A stretch of DNA of 64,000 nt from Cydia pomonella. Taxonomy: Eukaryota > Arthropoda > Insecta > Lepidoptera > Tortricidae. Shown here piece by piece: positions 34,877 through 46,437 of the stretch (positions within the stretch are counted from its first letter, which is position 1; each line of letters begins with the position of its first letter). The notes under the pieces were generated by a model, which saw only the letters and a program-made list of their open reading frames with translations, was not told the origin of the DNA and ran no database searches. A program made the translations under genes and the position numbers. The stretch lies in contig NC_084713.1 in the NCBI RefSeq assembly GCF_033807575.1, positions 12,216,703 through 12,280,702 on the forward strand, in the 5' to 3' direction.

Positions 34877-35100
34877 TTTTTTTTTTTCAAATACTTTATT
34901 TAAAATAACAATATACATAAGGGACATATACAGAGGATTACTATAACTAGCTTATATCTAAAATAGGCCCTTAAAGCATTGTTCCAAGGATGCTGGCGGC
35001 ATTTCCTCGTTGTATCGCAATACAGATACGTTGTGCGAGGAAGCCGCCAGCTCTTCGGTCACCATTACGTCGACCAGACGTTTCACGATTTTTATTGTAA
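34877..35100 (-). pseudogene. 5'-truncated RLE-type LINE, third copy
   Basis: On the minus strand the coding tail reads KIVKRLVDV then, after a one-base shift, GDRRAGGFLAQRI and RGNAASILGTML before a stop at 34971-34973. This matches the C-terminus of 36827-39632 (GDLRAGAFFAQKL, RGNAASVLGTMP). About 85 bp of 3' untranslated sequence follows, then AATAAA and an oligo(A) tail (T-run at 34877-34887). It therefore looks like a reverse-transcribed, severely truncated insertion. It abuts a degenerate SINE at about 34800-34876. The 77-codon frame annotated by simple translation at 34958-35191 is mostly the wrong frame. Confidence 0.7.
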
Positions 35101-36067
35101 CTATGTAAGTAGAGGTAAGGAGCGCAATCTCCATATGCAGAACTGATGGAAGTGTCCAGTTGTCAGCTACGAGTATAAATAATAGTTCCAAATCTCTCCA
35201 GAGTGGCGCTAGAGTAGCTAAGAACCTAGGCGTTATTGACGGAGTGAAGTGCGCTGTCTATGATTTGTTTTTTTTTTAAGTTTTCTAGATATTGTAGCGC
35301 CACCTATTAAAGATTTTTTGATGACACTTTTTGGTATATGGAGATTCCATTCCTTGTTCCACCTTCCATATATGTAAGTATACCGTCAACTTCTACGATA
35401 TAATTAAACCCACAAATTATTTGTTTATATGAAATATATAATAATTGTAAAAACTCAAGAGCGAAGTCACGAGCGGCCATTGCAATATCTGATGGTAATT
35501 CATGACAATTTTTGATTAAATATTTAACTCTTTACCGCATATGCAACCATATATGGCAGTTATACTATTAAACTCTATTGACAGCTATTAAAGTTCAAAA
35601 AATAAAAAATAAAAATTTATGACATGCGTTAAGGGGTAAATAAGTATTTTATCTTTGTAAATACTGTTCGGTGTTTAATAATTACAACAGGCCCCGACAT
35701 TGCTGCGCAAAATATGCATTTAAGCAGAAATTTGATTAATTATCCAGGTAGGTAGATACTTAACAGTCTACTCTGACTGTGTTAAAATTTTCGCGACGCT
35801 TCTAGGTCGCGTATTCACCCCGTCACGCTGCGCAGCGATCTACCAGCTACCTATGTTATTAACGGCTTTTCCAGAATGAAACATTATTGAATTAAATAGA
35901 TTGGTTGAACATTAACTAGAAATAAGAAGCTAGTATCAGATAAGTGATAAATCAATATTCGTCGACAACTTAGGACCATTTTTAATAATTCTTACGGTCA
36001 CAAAATTAAATCATTGCAACTGGTTAGAAGATACTGACTGGTCTTCCAGTTCAGTCCAGTTCCAGAC
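35101..36067. other. Intergenic, nothing recognised
   Basis: AT-rich with no supported gene or repeat. Confidence 0.45.
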
Positions 36068-36208
36068 TGGAGAGATGAAGTACAAAAATACCTTAGCGAA
36101 CTCGGCGCCGTCGACTGGACGGAAACGGTTTTGGACAGAGAAGCATGGCGGTCTTTGGTGTCGGAGGCCAAAATCCACTTTGGGTCGCTGCGCCACAGCA
36201 GTAAGTAA
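36068..36208 (+). pseudogene. LINE polyprotein C-terminal fragment
   Basis: A 46-codon stretch: WRDEVQKYLSELGAVDW, then DREAWRSLVSEAKIHFGS and a stop at 36206-36208. W..DE......W......DR..WR is the common end of Jockey/CR1/RTE-like reverse-transcriptase polyproteins of insects. Upstream the frame loses similarity at once, so this is only the last piece of a truncated copy. The exact clade is not determinable. Confidence 0.55.
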
Positions 36209-36814
36209 GTAACTGGTTAAAAAGTTGCGGACAGATATTTTGTCTGCCAAAATTGCAATACCAAATATTTGATCTCGGTTTTAAGTTTAAGTTCCTCTTC
36301 AAGATAAGTAGAACTTCAAAATCCATAACAGAATAACATTTTACGAGTATATTGAGTTTCCTGTTGCGATACGCTTGGTGAGTTTTACCAATGGGGAAGA
36401 AATGGAGAATTACGCAAGGCTATTGATTGGCAAGCGTGTAATAGTATATAACTATTCTTTCGAATGTTTTACATAGACAAACAAACTTATTACGAATTTT
36501 AATTAAATATACGGCTGTTACTGAGTAGAGTGTTAATTGAACGCGTTTCGGAACTGGCTATTTGCATATAACCCGACGAATCGACGATATTTATGCATGC
36601 GAAATACCGCACGAGTTAACGAACTTGACTGAAGGATTGTTTACCAATTTTTTTTTCTAGTCAACGAATAAAATCTATCCTCGGTCATGAATAGGCAACA
36701 TCAATATCTTTACTAATATATAATGTCATAATGCGAACGTAACTATGTTTGCCTCTTCATGTTTAAACCACTAAACCGATTCATATGGAAGCTTTTACAA
36801 AAATTAATTAAGAT

Positions 36815-36826
36815 AAAACAGTAGAT
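36815..36826. repeat. Target-site duplication, left copy
   Basis: AAAACAGTAGAT directly before the LINE. The same 12 bases occur at 39633-39644 immediately after its A-rich end. Confidence 0.75.
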
Positions 36827-39632
36827 AGACCTACCCCCGACGGACTCCTCTCATGTCAACAGATCTGGGGCCTCTGTTCCCAACACTGCGACTCCCTCTG
36901 CAGATTTATGTACCCGTCTAGCAGTATTAAAAGCTCACACTAAAATAGCTAAACGTATACCAAAAGGCGCTAGGGTTGCTGTAGCTCGGAGCCTGACGGA
37001 ATGCGTGGCCAAGGTTGTGTCTAATAATAATTTACCCGCATGGGAAGCCTTACTTACATTTACATACAAAAATATTCATATCCCTCAAGACCAATCCAAT
37101 CGCACTTTATCGGCTATTATCAAAGAAAATGTACTCCATCCTGACTTTCCCGTAGATTCCGATTCCGCGGAATCTGCAACCTATAATCTTTGCAATACTC
37201 ATTTAAACTATAAAATTAAGACAATAGAAAATAAGGTTTCTGACGGTAACATAAGAGGCGCTACAAAACTTCTATTTTCTAGTGACACCTTGGCCGCCCG
37301 TTCTGACGAAGTGTTCTCCTCTCTTAAAGAAAAGCATCCGATTTCAACTACACCAGTACAACTTCCCGTGCCGCCTCAAATCTCTCCGCAACCACTACAA
37401 GTTACGGACCGTGCAACTTTACAGGCGATCAGCTCTTTTCCTAATGGTTCGGCCGGTGGCCTTGACGGCATAACCCCGCAGCACCTCAAGGACCTGACGA
37501 GCCCGCTTATGGGAGATGCCGGAGAAACCCTCCTCAAAGAGCTGACCGCGTTGATAAATTTAATGCTTTCAGGTAAAATCTGCAGCGAAATCACTCCCAT
37601 TTTATACGGCGCTAACCTGATAGCCTTAAAAAAAAAAGACGGCGGCATTCGTCCGATAGCGGTGGGAAGCACACTACGGCGACTAGCCTCTAAATTGTGT
37701 TGCCGCGAGTTGAGTTTCACGACCGCCTTACAGACAAATTCAAGCCCAAACAACTTGGCTTCGGTGTCAGAGGCGGTTGTGAGGCCGCAGTACACGCCAC
37801 ACGGACTTTCCTGGAAAACTCAAATTTCGAAATTTTGGTAAAAGTTGATGTAAGAAACGCATTTAATTCTATCGACCGTAGCACTCTCTTAAACGAAATT
37901 TTAAAGGAAATTCCGGAAATATTTGAATACCTAAAACAATGCTACGGCAATCCATCCAAATTAATGTTTGGTGAAAAAGAAATTGCCTCATGCGTTGGGT
38001 GTCAGCAAGGAGATCCGCTTGGGCCCGTCATCTTTAGCCTCGCTATTCACCCAATCATCACTCAGCTAAAATCAAAACTAAATTTATGGTATCTGGATGA
38101 TGGGACACTTGCAGGGACGGCTTCTTCAGTATTAAATGATTTAAATATAATCTCAAGGCAGTTCGCTGAGATAGGCCTCACACTTAACTTCAATAAGTGT
38201 GAGGTTTTTATCTCAGAAAAGCTTTCAGCTAGCGCCCGGGCTGCTTTGACTCTAAGTCTCAACTCTGTCGCGCCCAATTTCACCTTTGTTACACGAGATT
38301 CCCTCGTATTACTCGGTGCCCCTATTTTCGAAGACGCCATCCCTTTAGCAATAAATTCAAAATTAGATAACTTTCACAACTGTTCAGATTTATTATTCAA
38401 AATTAACGCTCATACAGCCATTTACATCTTACGTTTGTGTTTATTTTCTCCAAAATTCTTATATATTTTACGTTGCAGCCCTGTTTGGAAATTCTCAAGT
38501 CTCACGTCATCCATAGACAACATATTAAAAAATTCGGTTTGCAAAATATTAAACATCTCTTTCAGCTCTCAAAGCTGGTCTCAGGCTACTCTGCCTATTA
38601 ATTATGGTGGCCTGGGTATTCGCTCTACGGGCGATCTGGCTCTCCCCGCTTTTCTCTCGTCTGTCCACAGCGTCGCCCATCTCATCCGTGGCATTCTTAA
38701 TGTTACCAATCCCACGGTTGTAGTAGTGGCGAGCTTGGCAGATGCAGAGTCAGCTTGGAGTGCTGGAAATCCCGGCGAGAGTCCGCCTACCGAAAAAGCC
38801 TGCCAAGCAGCCTGGGACCTGATAAAAATCAAAACAACCCACAAATCCCTTTTGGACAATAGTTCGAACCCTTGCGAACGTGCTAGACTGCTCGCAGTAT
38901 CGGAACCTGAGTCAGGGCATTGGCTGCGCGCGTTGCCGTCGCGGAACATTGGTTCCCTTTTGGACCCGGCGTCACTGCGCGTAGCCGTATGCCTCAGGCT
39001 AGGTTTGAAAGCCTGCGAGCCACACGCTTGCTCCCGCTGTGGAAGCCTTGTTGACGCTTATGGGCACCACGGACTCCACTGCCAGTCAAGCGCCGGCCGA
39101 TTTTATAGACACTCGGCCCTAAACGACCTAATCCGCAGAGCACTCGGTACCGTCTCCATACCAGCAACCCTGGAGCCAGTTGGTTTATCAGCGGCAGATG
39201 GCAAAAGGCCCGACGGCTGCTCGCTCGTACCTTGGTTCCTGGGGCGGCCCCTGGCGTGGGATGTAACATGCGTTGATACGCTGGCCCCATCTCATGTCCG
39301 GCGCTCTGCCAGGAAGCCGGGGACGGCAGCAGACGACGCCCAAATTGCCAAGTGTCGCAAATATGCATTTTTAAAAAGTAATTATGTATTTGCGGCACTT
39401 GCGATTGAAACTTTCGGTCCTTGGTCGTCCGACACCAAGAAACTAGTAAAAGAAATTTCTACTAAACTAGTCTGGGTGTCTGGCGACCTACGAGCTGGCG
39501 CTTTTTTCGCACAAAAACTTAGCCTCACTGTGCAGAGAGGGAACGCGGCCAGTGTCCTGGGAACAATGCCTCAGGCTAATTTAGGCTTAGTTTTTTGATA
39601 ATATAGCTATTGTAATTGATTATGTAAATAAA
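36827..39632 (+). mobile_element. Young RLE-type non-LTR retrotransposon (5'-truncated)
   Basis: An element of about 2.8 kb bounded by a 12-bp direct repeat (AAAACAGTAGAT at 36815-36826 and 39633-39644) and ending in an A-rich stretch. The signature is that of target-primed reverse transcription. The open frame starts at the 5' junction without its own ATG, so the 5' part of the element is missing. Only about 34 bases separate the stop codon at 39596-39598 from the right repeat. One frameshift in about 924 codons and no stop suggests recent insertion. Two diverged relatives are at 3020 and 34877. I know this type of YLDDG reverse transcriptase from many animals and plants but cannot assign a named clade. 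Confidence 0.8.
36828..39598 (+). pseudogene. Retrotransposon polyprotein: RT plus zinc motif plus endonuclease
   Basis: The reading frame runs from 36828 to about 37710, then continues one frame over to the stop at 39598; GTG at 37005 and ATG at 37697 are internal. The N-terminal part includes RIPKGARVAVARSLTE and GSAGGLDGITPQHLKD. The reverse transcriptase shows motif A (VKVDVRNAFNSIDR, near 37838), motif B (GCQQGDPLGPVIFS), the active site WYLDDGTLAG (38087-38116), and LNFNKCEVF and LLGAPIF. The C-terminal part has a zinc motif CSRCGSLVDAYGHHGLHC (39029-39082). A restriction-like endonuclease core follows: GKRPDG (39200-39217), then WDVTCVDTLAPSH. The protein would copy element RNA at a nicked target in the nucleus. 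The frameshift near 37704-37717 separates fingers from palm, so this copy cannot make the full enzyme. I infer the endonuclease role from RPD-x14-D spacing and from position. Confidence 0.85.
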
Positions 39633-39644
39633 AAAACAGTAGAT
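39633..39644. repeat. Target-site duplication, right copy
   Basis: AAAACAGTAGAT following the A-rich end of the LINE, identical to 36815-36826. Confidence 0.75.
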
Positions 39645-39894
39645 TTTTTATACATTAATATTAAATACCATTTTGTAACAAATGATATATCGATCACGAA
39701 TGTTACGTAAGACGTATGACGTACAATGTTTTTCAAGATTTTAAAATTTATGCATTTAGTGAGTTTTGATTTGTAGTTATAAAGTAAAAAATCCTTTCAT
39801 AAAAATATAGGTGAATGTGAGTCGGACTCGCCCACGTAAAAAAATAACTATTTTTTATTTATTACAATTTTATATTTTTCACATCTTTTCCCTG

Positions 39895-40121
39895 TACAGT
39901 CAGCATCAAAAGTGGCGGATCAAACAAGGTTTCAAAAGTATCTACCATTCTGTAACAGCTTAACAAAAGTTGATGGTTCTATATGTAGAACAATTTAGAC
40001 TGTAAAAGATTACTTTTGAAAGTAAATTTTAGAGTTAGATTATCTTTATTTGGAAAAGTTATCCGGAATATCAGATACTTTTGGCGCGTTGTTTCATCCG
40101 CTACTATTGATGCTGACTGTA
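39895..40121. mobile_element. TACAGTC-family MITE, opposite orientation
   Basis: About 227 bp with TACAGTCAGCATCAAAAGTG at the left and the complement at the right. The interior (GGTTTCAAAAGTATCTACC; CGGAATATCAGATACTTTTG) is the reverse complement of the 23862-24086 element. Confidence 0.85.
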
Positions 40122-40236
40122 TTAGTAGCGTAACACTTCACGATGTCGGCCTACAATGTCTAGTAAAAGACCAAGTTTTAATAATTCAAATAGCTATTCA
40201 CGAGCAGCATTTCGTGGTTAATTAGGGACAGTGTTA

Positions 40237-40897
40237 GGGTCTCCACAAACCAGTCGACGCGGAGTCGGCTTTCGCCGAGTGTTTTACACCACACTATTCG
40301 CATTTAGCCGATCGACCGTCTCCGCGGTTGGACACCTGCGTTTAGCAGTCTCATCCTCCTTGCGGCCGTAGAGACGCCCGATCGCCTGCGACTTGCTATC
40401 GCAACAGTTGTAAAGCGACGGTCGGCTCTCCCGTGCTCCGTCCTGCCGTCGAGACGTCAGACAGTACACGTACAGCCGTTGAGTCCGACGAACAGATGTA
40501 GGACAGCGGGTGATCGGCAATCATAAATCTCATTTTTGGAGACTGGTTGTTAGTAACAAACAACCTGAGCTATGTTCGGCCGTCGAAGACGCTGAACGGC
40601 TTCCGCCAGCTGTGACCGGTCCTTATCGTAGGTACTCGGCCGTGATCGGAGCCGTTCAACTCTTTCCGGCACCGTACGGCGGTATAAGGAGATTTATGAA
40701 TGCGAACGTGTGCGGTAGGCTGCAAACAGCGTCGTACGAATGCGAACAGCTTTACGGCAAAACGCCGTTTTCCCGTCGAAAGACGTCGTTTCGCGTGGGC
40801 CGAGCCGATTTACGACTTATTCGCTCTTATTGCGTTGACATAAAGCTTTTTCCGTACGCGATTTGCCGAAACGGCGTCGACTAGTTTGGGGAGACCC
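40237..40897. mobile_element. GC-rich TIR element, noncoding
   Basis: Terminal inverted repeats GGGTCTCCACAAACCAGTCG and complement (GACTAGTTTGGGGAGACCC), flanked by TA at 40235-40236 and 40898-40899. The 661-bp interior is far richer in C, G and CpG than its surroundings and contains repeated CGACGGxCG-like strings. Its 78- and 124-codon frames show no motif. The wider flank is TTA on the left and TAA on the right, so a degenerate PIF/Harbinger-type TWA duplication is also possible. Confidence 0.7.
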
Positions 40898-41243
40898 TAA
40901 GGCTCATATATTAAGTGTCCATATCATTTACATAAAGCACTGGCTATGCCGAAACCACAGAGCAAGAACTTAGATACAACATATCAGACAATTACGCTTA
41001 CCACCAATTGGGGTTTCATATTTTCTATTAAAGTGCGACCGCTCAGATCTCTTGTGCTATAAAGAAATAATAAAATGTAACAAATTCTAGAGACAACCAT
41101 ACAGCCTTAGTATTAAATGGTATTTCATGTACGAAATTTAATAACGCTAGTAAAGCTCGTGAGAAATTCGCAAATAGCTAACTAATCTCAACACGTCCTG
41201 CTTTGTTCTGTGTTGTTGAGAGGTAAGATGGCTTTTCCTATAA

Positions 41244-42032
41244 GGCGCTGGATTCTCTGACCCGCCGCACGCGACCGGCGGCGTGTGAACGCGCGTCGCA
41301 CGCTGTGCCACACGCCGTCGGTCGCGGATGAGTGGGCTTTCTGACTCTTGGTCACCCGTCGCCGGCGACCGATGGTTTAGAAATCATATGCTATGTCGCG
41401 CAGTGTCTGCTTTTTGAACTGTTGTGTCTTGTTTCGTTGAGCAAAATGGACAAAAACATACTTACATTGTTATTGTTAGAAGAAGAAGATGATGATGAAA
41501 CACTTGCAGTGCAGTGAAGAAAAATTTACATCGTACTTCAGACTATCTCGAGAACAGTTCGCAAAAGTATTGAACGTGATATTAATACGAAGCCAAGTAA
41601 TAAATATCCCGAACCATTTCCCCAGCTCAAAAACTAGCGGTGACTATAAGGTATGTACTTATAATAAAATAAATCGAAACAAAATATAACATTTATTTTA
41701 AAAAAAAGCGGTTATTAATTGTAAGTGCGTAAATCAGCGTCGAACAAAATAGGATTACAACGAACTAAATTTATCAACAATTCATCGTTATCTTTTGTGA
41801 AAAGAGTCATTTTCAATATCAACACGCCACCCGCCGTCCGTCGCTATTCTACAGAAATGATACCGACCGACGCGTGCGGCGTGTGACCTTCGCACGCCGT
41901 CCTACCCGCCGCCGGCGACGTTTCAGAGAAACCACCCTCAAACATTTCCGAACATAACATTCGAACGTCGCCGGTCGCGGACACGCGTCGGTCGCCGGTC
42001 GCCGGCGGCGTGTGGTCAGAGAAACCAGGGCC
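41244..42032 (+). mobile_element. PIF/Harbinger-like deletion derivative
   Basis: Imperfect inverted ends GGCGCTGGATTCTCTGACC and the complement of GGTCAGAGAAACCAGGGCC, flanked by TAA at 41241-41243 and 42033-42035. TWA duplications of this kind are the hallmark of PIF/Harbinger. Long GC-rich subterminal blocks (repeats of CGCCGGCGACCG type) lie inside both ends. Between them is a first-exon remnant of a transposase (41446-41657). The catalytic DDE domain and the Myb-like partner are absent, so it depends on an autonomous relative. Confidence 0.7.
41446..41657 (+). pseudogene. Harbinger transposase N-terminal exon remnant
   Basis: An ATG at 41446 opens MDKNILTLLLLEEEDDDETL. After a frameshift near 41512 the product continues as KFTSYFRLSREQFAKVLNVI. 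An acidic leader followed by YFR(L/M)S..QF..LL.. is typical of HARBI1-like nucleases near residue 40-60. The segment ends at a donor-like AAG|GTATGT at about 41650-41657. Everything after this exon has been deleted. It makes no functional protein. Confidence 0.55.
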
Positions 42033-42035
42033 TAA

Positions 42036-43692
42036 GTAAATTGAAATAGATGTCATATTATATACATATATATGTATACAAAAAAAAACATGACGATGTC
42101 GGTGGTGAAGGCCGGATACCACAGATATAAAAAATACACTAGATAAAGCGAATATCACGATTTGTATTGAAACCAAGCGTGCCGACTTTTTACCACCTAC
42201 TGTGACGTCAAAGCCGAAATTTTGTGCTGGGAAATCCAAACGCACTAGTGCGGAAAAGTAGCACCATATGTACTGTAAATGTATAAACATACTTAACGTA
42301 TAAACATATCGAAATATATGTTCAAAGGAGGGTATCCTTTTTCAAATGTGTCGTGTAAAATTAGGACATGAGTTTGTTTTTATCAATAACTAGTAAATTG
42401 TGTTTTTTTATCATAGCTATATCATTCATCTGTTCGATATCGATTAAAATCGGTTATTGATATATGCTGTAGAACGAACAACACTAGTCGCTAAATTTGA
42501 CAGACGAATGATAAATGGCCTGTACCACGAAGTCGAAGTGGTGCGCGACAGTATCGCTTGTTCCGATATTCATCGTTTCTTAACACCCAACATCAGATCA
42601 AACGCTCAAAGCAAACGCGGCATGTAATGTAAAAATAGTATTGTATTGTTAATCTAAATTTACTTAGGTATAATATTTGCACCACAACTTGGAATAAATA
42701 AAAAATAGTATTAAAATGTATTATGGCATAATATAACTTTAAAATTACTTATTTGTAATAGGAAATATGTGACGCGTGGTCGGGGTTCATTTGGGTAGAT
42801 GCATTTGCGCTATCTGGTGTATCTATTATATCTGTGTCGGATACGAAACGGCGTCTTTAGCTATCGCACTGGAGGGCTTTGTCACTTCTTTGGTGTATAT
42901 GATATCTATTTCAGTTTAAAATTTATATAGTACTCGACTACTCGTAGTGTGATTACTTAAAAAAAAAACAAATCAAAATATTTGATAAAAATAATTTGAT
43001 TTGTTCCAAAAAAGTTGTATGGCTGTTCCTTTTATAAAAAATAGTGACTAAGGACTTTGACACTTTGGGACTAATTTGCCAAGCACAGTTTCCGTCAGGC
43101 AATTGAATAGCGTAGCTTGTGGCATAACATTGCGCAGTGAACGCGTCCTCGTATGTATAATTAACAACTGTGTTGGAGGTGTATGCAGGTTGTGCCAATT
43201 TTGCATATTAAGGTTATTTACCACTTAGCGAACTGTTTCGTGTAATTACTTATTGTGAATTTGGTTAATAACGGTTTTTCATTTGCGTGAATGCAAAACC
43301 ATTTGTGCATATTATTTTATCATTTTAACGCAAACTAATGTAAATGACTAAATGTAAGCAACAAAAACAGAAAAAATGCTGTAAAAAGCTGCGTAACATT
43401 TTTGTAATAATTGTAATGACCCGCGCACATCCTCCATAAACGGGATCTACGAGGGGTAATCTAGCAGTGAATTCACAAACGGGTCATGTGCAGTGCACCG
43501 CACGTGTATCGGAACTGAAAGGTCATATGTGGTTGTAATTAATCGGTCGTCTTGGTGGGGTCGGGATGACAGTAAGCAAATGAACACTTGAGATATATTC
43601 TCGAGGGTATCTCCAAAATTGCATTTTTATTAAGTAGTAACGTTTATTATTATTAGTTACAGTGCATTTGTAAAACAATAATGAACCATTCT
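42036..43692. other. Intergenic, weak SINE-like scrap
   Basis: At about 42875-42925 GAGGGCTTTGTCACTTCTTTG resembles the downstream part of the SINE-like element at 57795. Nothing else recognised. Confidence 0.35.
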
Positions 43693-43890
43693 GATTTAGA
43701 CTGCACTAGCGTTACTGCTGTAGTATCGGAGCGCGACATTGCTGTCGACTGCATTGCTGCCGCAATCGCAAATTTCGGACATCAACATTGATTGTGACAT
43801 TTGCAGCAGCAACGTGGCCGGCGGCGGGAATGTTGCGCTGAAATACTGAAGCAGTAATGGTGGTGCAGTCTGAATCCAAAAGGCACCTTT
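43693..43890. mobile_element. Fold-back element related to the 19277 repeat
   Basis: Ends TTTAGACTGCACTAGCGTTA and an imperfect complement (GCAGTAATGGTGGTGCAGTC), with GACATTGCTGTCGACTGCA inside. Similar GCAGT/ACTGC strings occur at 19277-19560 and 22319-22485. Confidence 0.55.
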
Positions 43891-45036
43891 ATTCAGTATC
43901 AATGAGTTACACTATGTATTACGGCGAGAAAACAGTGTTATTGAGCAAGTGTAAGAAAAAACATGACTGCCATACAAAAAACCTGAACACAAGAAATTAC
44001 ACTTTTGACAGCTGACAGATAAAATCTATAAAGACCATAATGGCTCCTCTACACTGTGGCCCACTAAGATGGGCCAGCGTGTAGAGGGTAGTGGTGTCGG
44101 ATCGCTTATAGTGTCTTGTACTAACTAAAGCTCCTAATACCTTGATACTGGCGAAATAGTCCCACTGAACTGAAGACATAATTTAAAAAGAATGAATGAA
44201 TAACAATTTCAGAACAAGAACTTAAAATTAGAACTGGGTGACATGAAGTAACCCTTTTACTCTTAGGGGTGTAAACATTCCTTTTCTTGGTTCGGAATCG
44301 ATGTGCAAAAGTGATATTTATCTACTATCCACTCTGTGACGAAACCAGATGGTATCTGAGCGTGAGCGCAATGCCTCACTGAGAATATTGGATTACAATT
44401 GGACTTGGATTAATTAGACTGTGATAATTAGAATACAAACTCAGGGATTCCCTCCGATTACAATAAGGCGGTCTTCACCCTGTACTGGTGCCGCTACCAA
44501 CCGGCGACGGCGCGCAAGCGAGACAACTGCTGTAGACATGCAGACTGTCTCGCTTGTACAACGTCACTGCATCTGATTGCGCTATCAAAGTGATAACCGC
44601 GCAAACTGTTGTTAAAGTAAGGTAAATCTGTTTTTAGTTTAAGAAACGCGGGTAAAAATGAGAGCAGCGTACCTTAAGAGCGATTCGAACTTTAAATCTT
44701 CTAATAAAATGGTTATAAATATGATCTAGCTGTCCACAGTGACCATTAACGTTCGAATTGGTCACTTTTTCGGGTTACAACCATGACACCATTCTGAAAA
44801 TCATCGCTAAATTATCATACAATATTAATATGAGTTCAACAAAATCGGCCAATCCCTTCTAGGGAAAATAGGAATATCTGTTAGGATATTTAAATAAATT
44901 TAAGTATTCTTCATTTCATATATTATGAGATGAATTTTATTGTTTATTAAAAAAATTATTATTATTAAGAAAAGTACACTGCCTGTTTCTAAAGCCTTTT
45001 GTTCTTTATTATCCTGCTCTGAGCTTGTCTGTAGGG
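43891..45036. other. Intergenic with one hairpin
   Basis: At 44513-44556 a stem CAAGCGAGACA / TGTCTCGCTTG is present. No gene recognised. Confidence 0.4.
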
Positions 45037-45150
45037 CTAAGATGGTCGGCTCTTTATCATTTGTCACCATGCCTGTCACGTTCTAACAAGTATGTAAGCC
45101 CGAAAGTGACGGGCATAGTGACAAGTGATAAAAATGGAACGATGATACCA
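45037..45150. mobile_element. Short fold-back MITE
   Basis: Arms TTTATCATTTGTCACCATGC and the near-complement GCATAGTGACAAGTGATAAA around a GTCACGTTCTAAC...GTGAC centre. About 110 bp; the open frames across it are incidental. Confidence 0.7.
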
Positions 45151-45339
45151 CCGCTGGAAGGGATCGTTCACAGCGATAAGGGTAAGACCCTGTTGCTATC
45201 TTTGTTAACATTGTACATGTGCATCTGCTTTTGAATTTATTTTCTTTTGTGATGCAATAAAGCATATGTATAAACCGAAATAAACGTCACATACTAAGAA
45301 AAAGTGAAATTAAATATCAAAAAAAAATTTAATATGTTC

Positions 45340-45650
45340 TAATAGTATTGATGGCAACGCCATCTCTCTCGTTAGCCCGCAATCACCTGAGTTGATTCGG
45401 TTAGGAGGTCGAACTATACTGTTCTACCTTTGAGATGGCTAGGGGGCGCCATAAGCCCTCAGTAACAATTGTACTTAGAAATATTCGGCCCGGGCGGCCG
45501 AGGGGCTCAGGCACCTGTCGCGATAGCAGAGGATGCTGGTGCGATTCCAGCCCTGGGTACTGGAAGCCTAGGGCACCTTTTCTTAGTTTATGAAATTCAT
45601 TTCGATTTATAATTTATATATTAGTGTTTCTACTTGAAATAACACAAATT
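45340..45650 (+). mobile_element. SINE-like element with tRNA-like box B
   Basis: Starts near ATTGATGGCAACGCCATCTC. A tRNA-like region (GGGGCTCAGGCACC ... GGTGCGATTCCAGCC) suggests an RNA polymerase III promoter. Shares its head and the box-B region with 57795-58255. Confidence 0.5.
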
Positions 45651-46437
45651 AGTAAAGTATAACGCTAATTTAGATTGAATTATTTAAATTAAAATATTGT
45701 ATTGAATTGAATATAATTATTTACTTTTTAAATATAGGTAGGTAGTCGTAATAGGCACAAAACTCGTTTATTTATAGTTAAAAAACACAAACTTGCTTTT
45801 CAATTTAAAACGGGTAAATTTAAATAGATTAACGGTGCACGGTGCATTCAAATAAATGATCCGAGGTTATTTCATTTCAGGAGAAAGGCATTTAGTATCA
45901 TGCTGATGAAAATTCAATTCGTTAACTGTTAAATGTTCTAGGTATATGTCGAATTGATGTGAAGGTAGGATGCCCAGGTCGATATTCGGCTCACATTGCT
46001 GCTAGTTGAATTTAAGGTTGAACTAATGAATACAACGAACAATTGGTTCATGGTTCGGAGAAACATGGCCATACATTGCCATATTCGCCATAATTTTTGT
46101 TCATCTTTATCAATTTTAGTGGAACCTTTATTTGATCTAAAGTAGACAAGGAACATCTATATATTTATTGTTATTTTTAAGACGTGCATAACTCATTATC
46201 TAATCGATTTTAAAATTCTTCAAGTATTCATACAAAATTATGCATGTTTATGAATATGAACTTAGTGGAAGTTCACGGTAGTTATTAGTAAATTCTTCGT
46301 TCTCATATGATTTATTTTGTTAAGTTAAATACTTTAGAGGCGTAAAGTACAGTCGGCATAAAAAATCGTAACATATTAATTATAAAGTGAAAAATGAAGC
46401 TTTTTCAGTCTAGAGAAGTCTTGTACAAATCACAGAG

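Noticed and set aside
34958..35191. 77-codon minus frame taken at face value
   Set aside because: The homologous LINE peptide is in a different minus frame; only the first part overlaps it.
41844..42290. 148-codon minus frame
   Set aside because: It spans the end of the Harbinger derivative and flanking AT-rich DNA; no motif and no continuity with an element.
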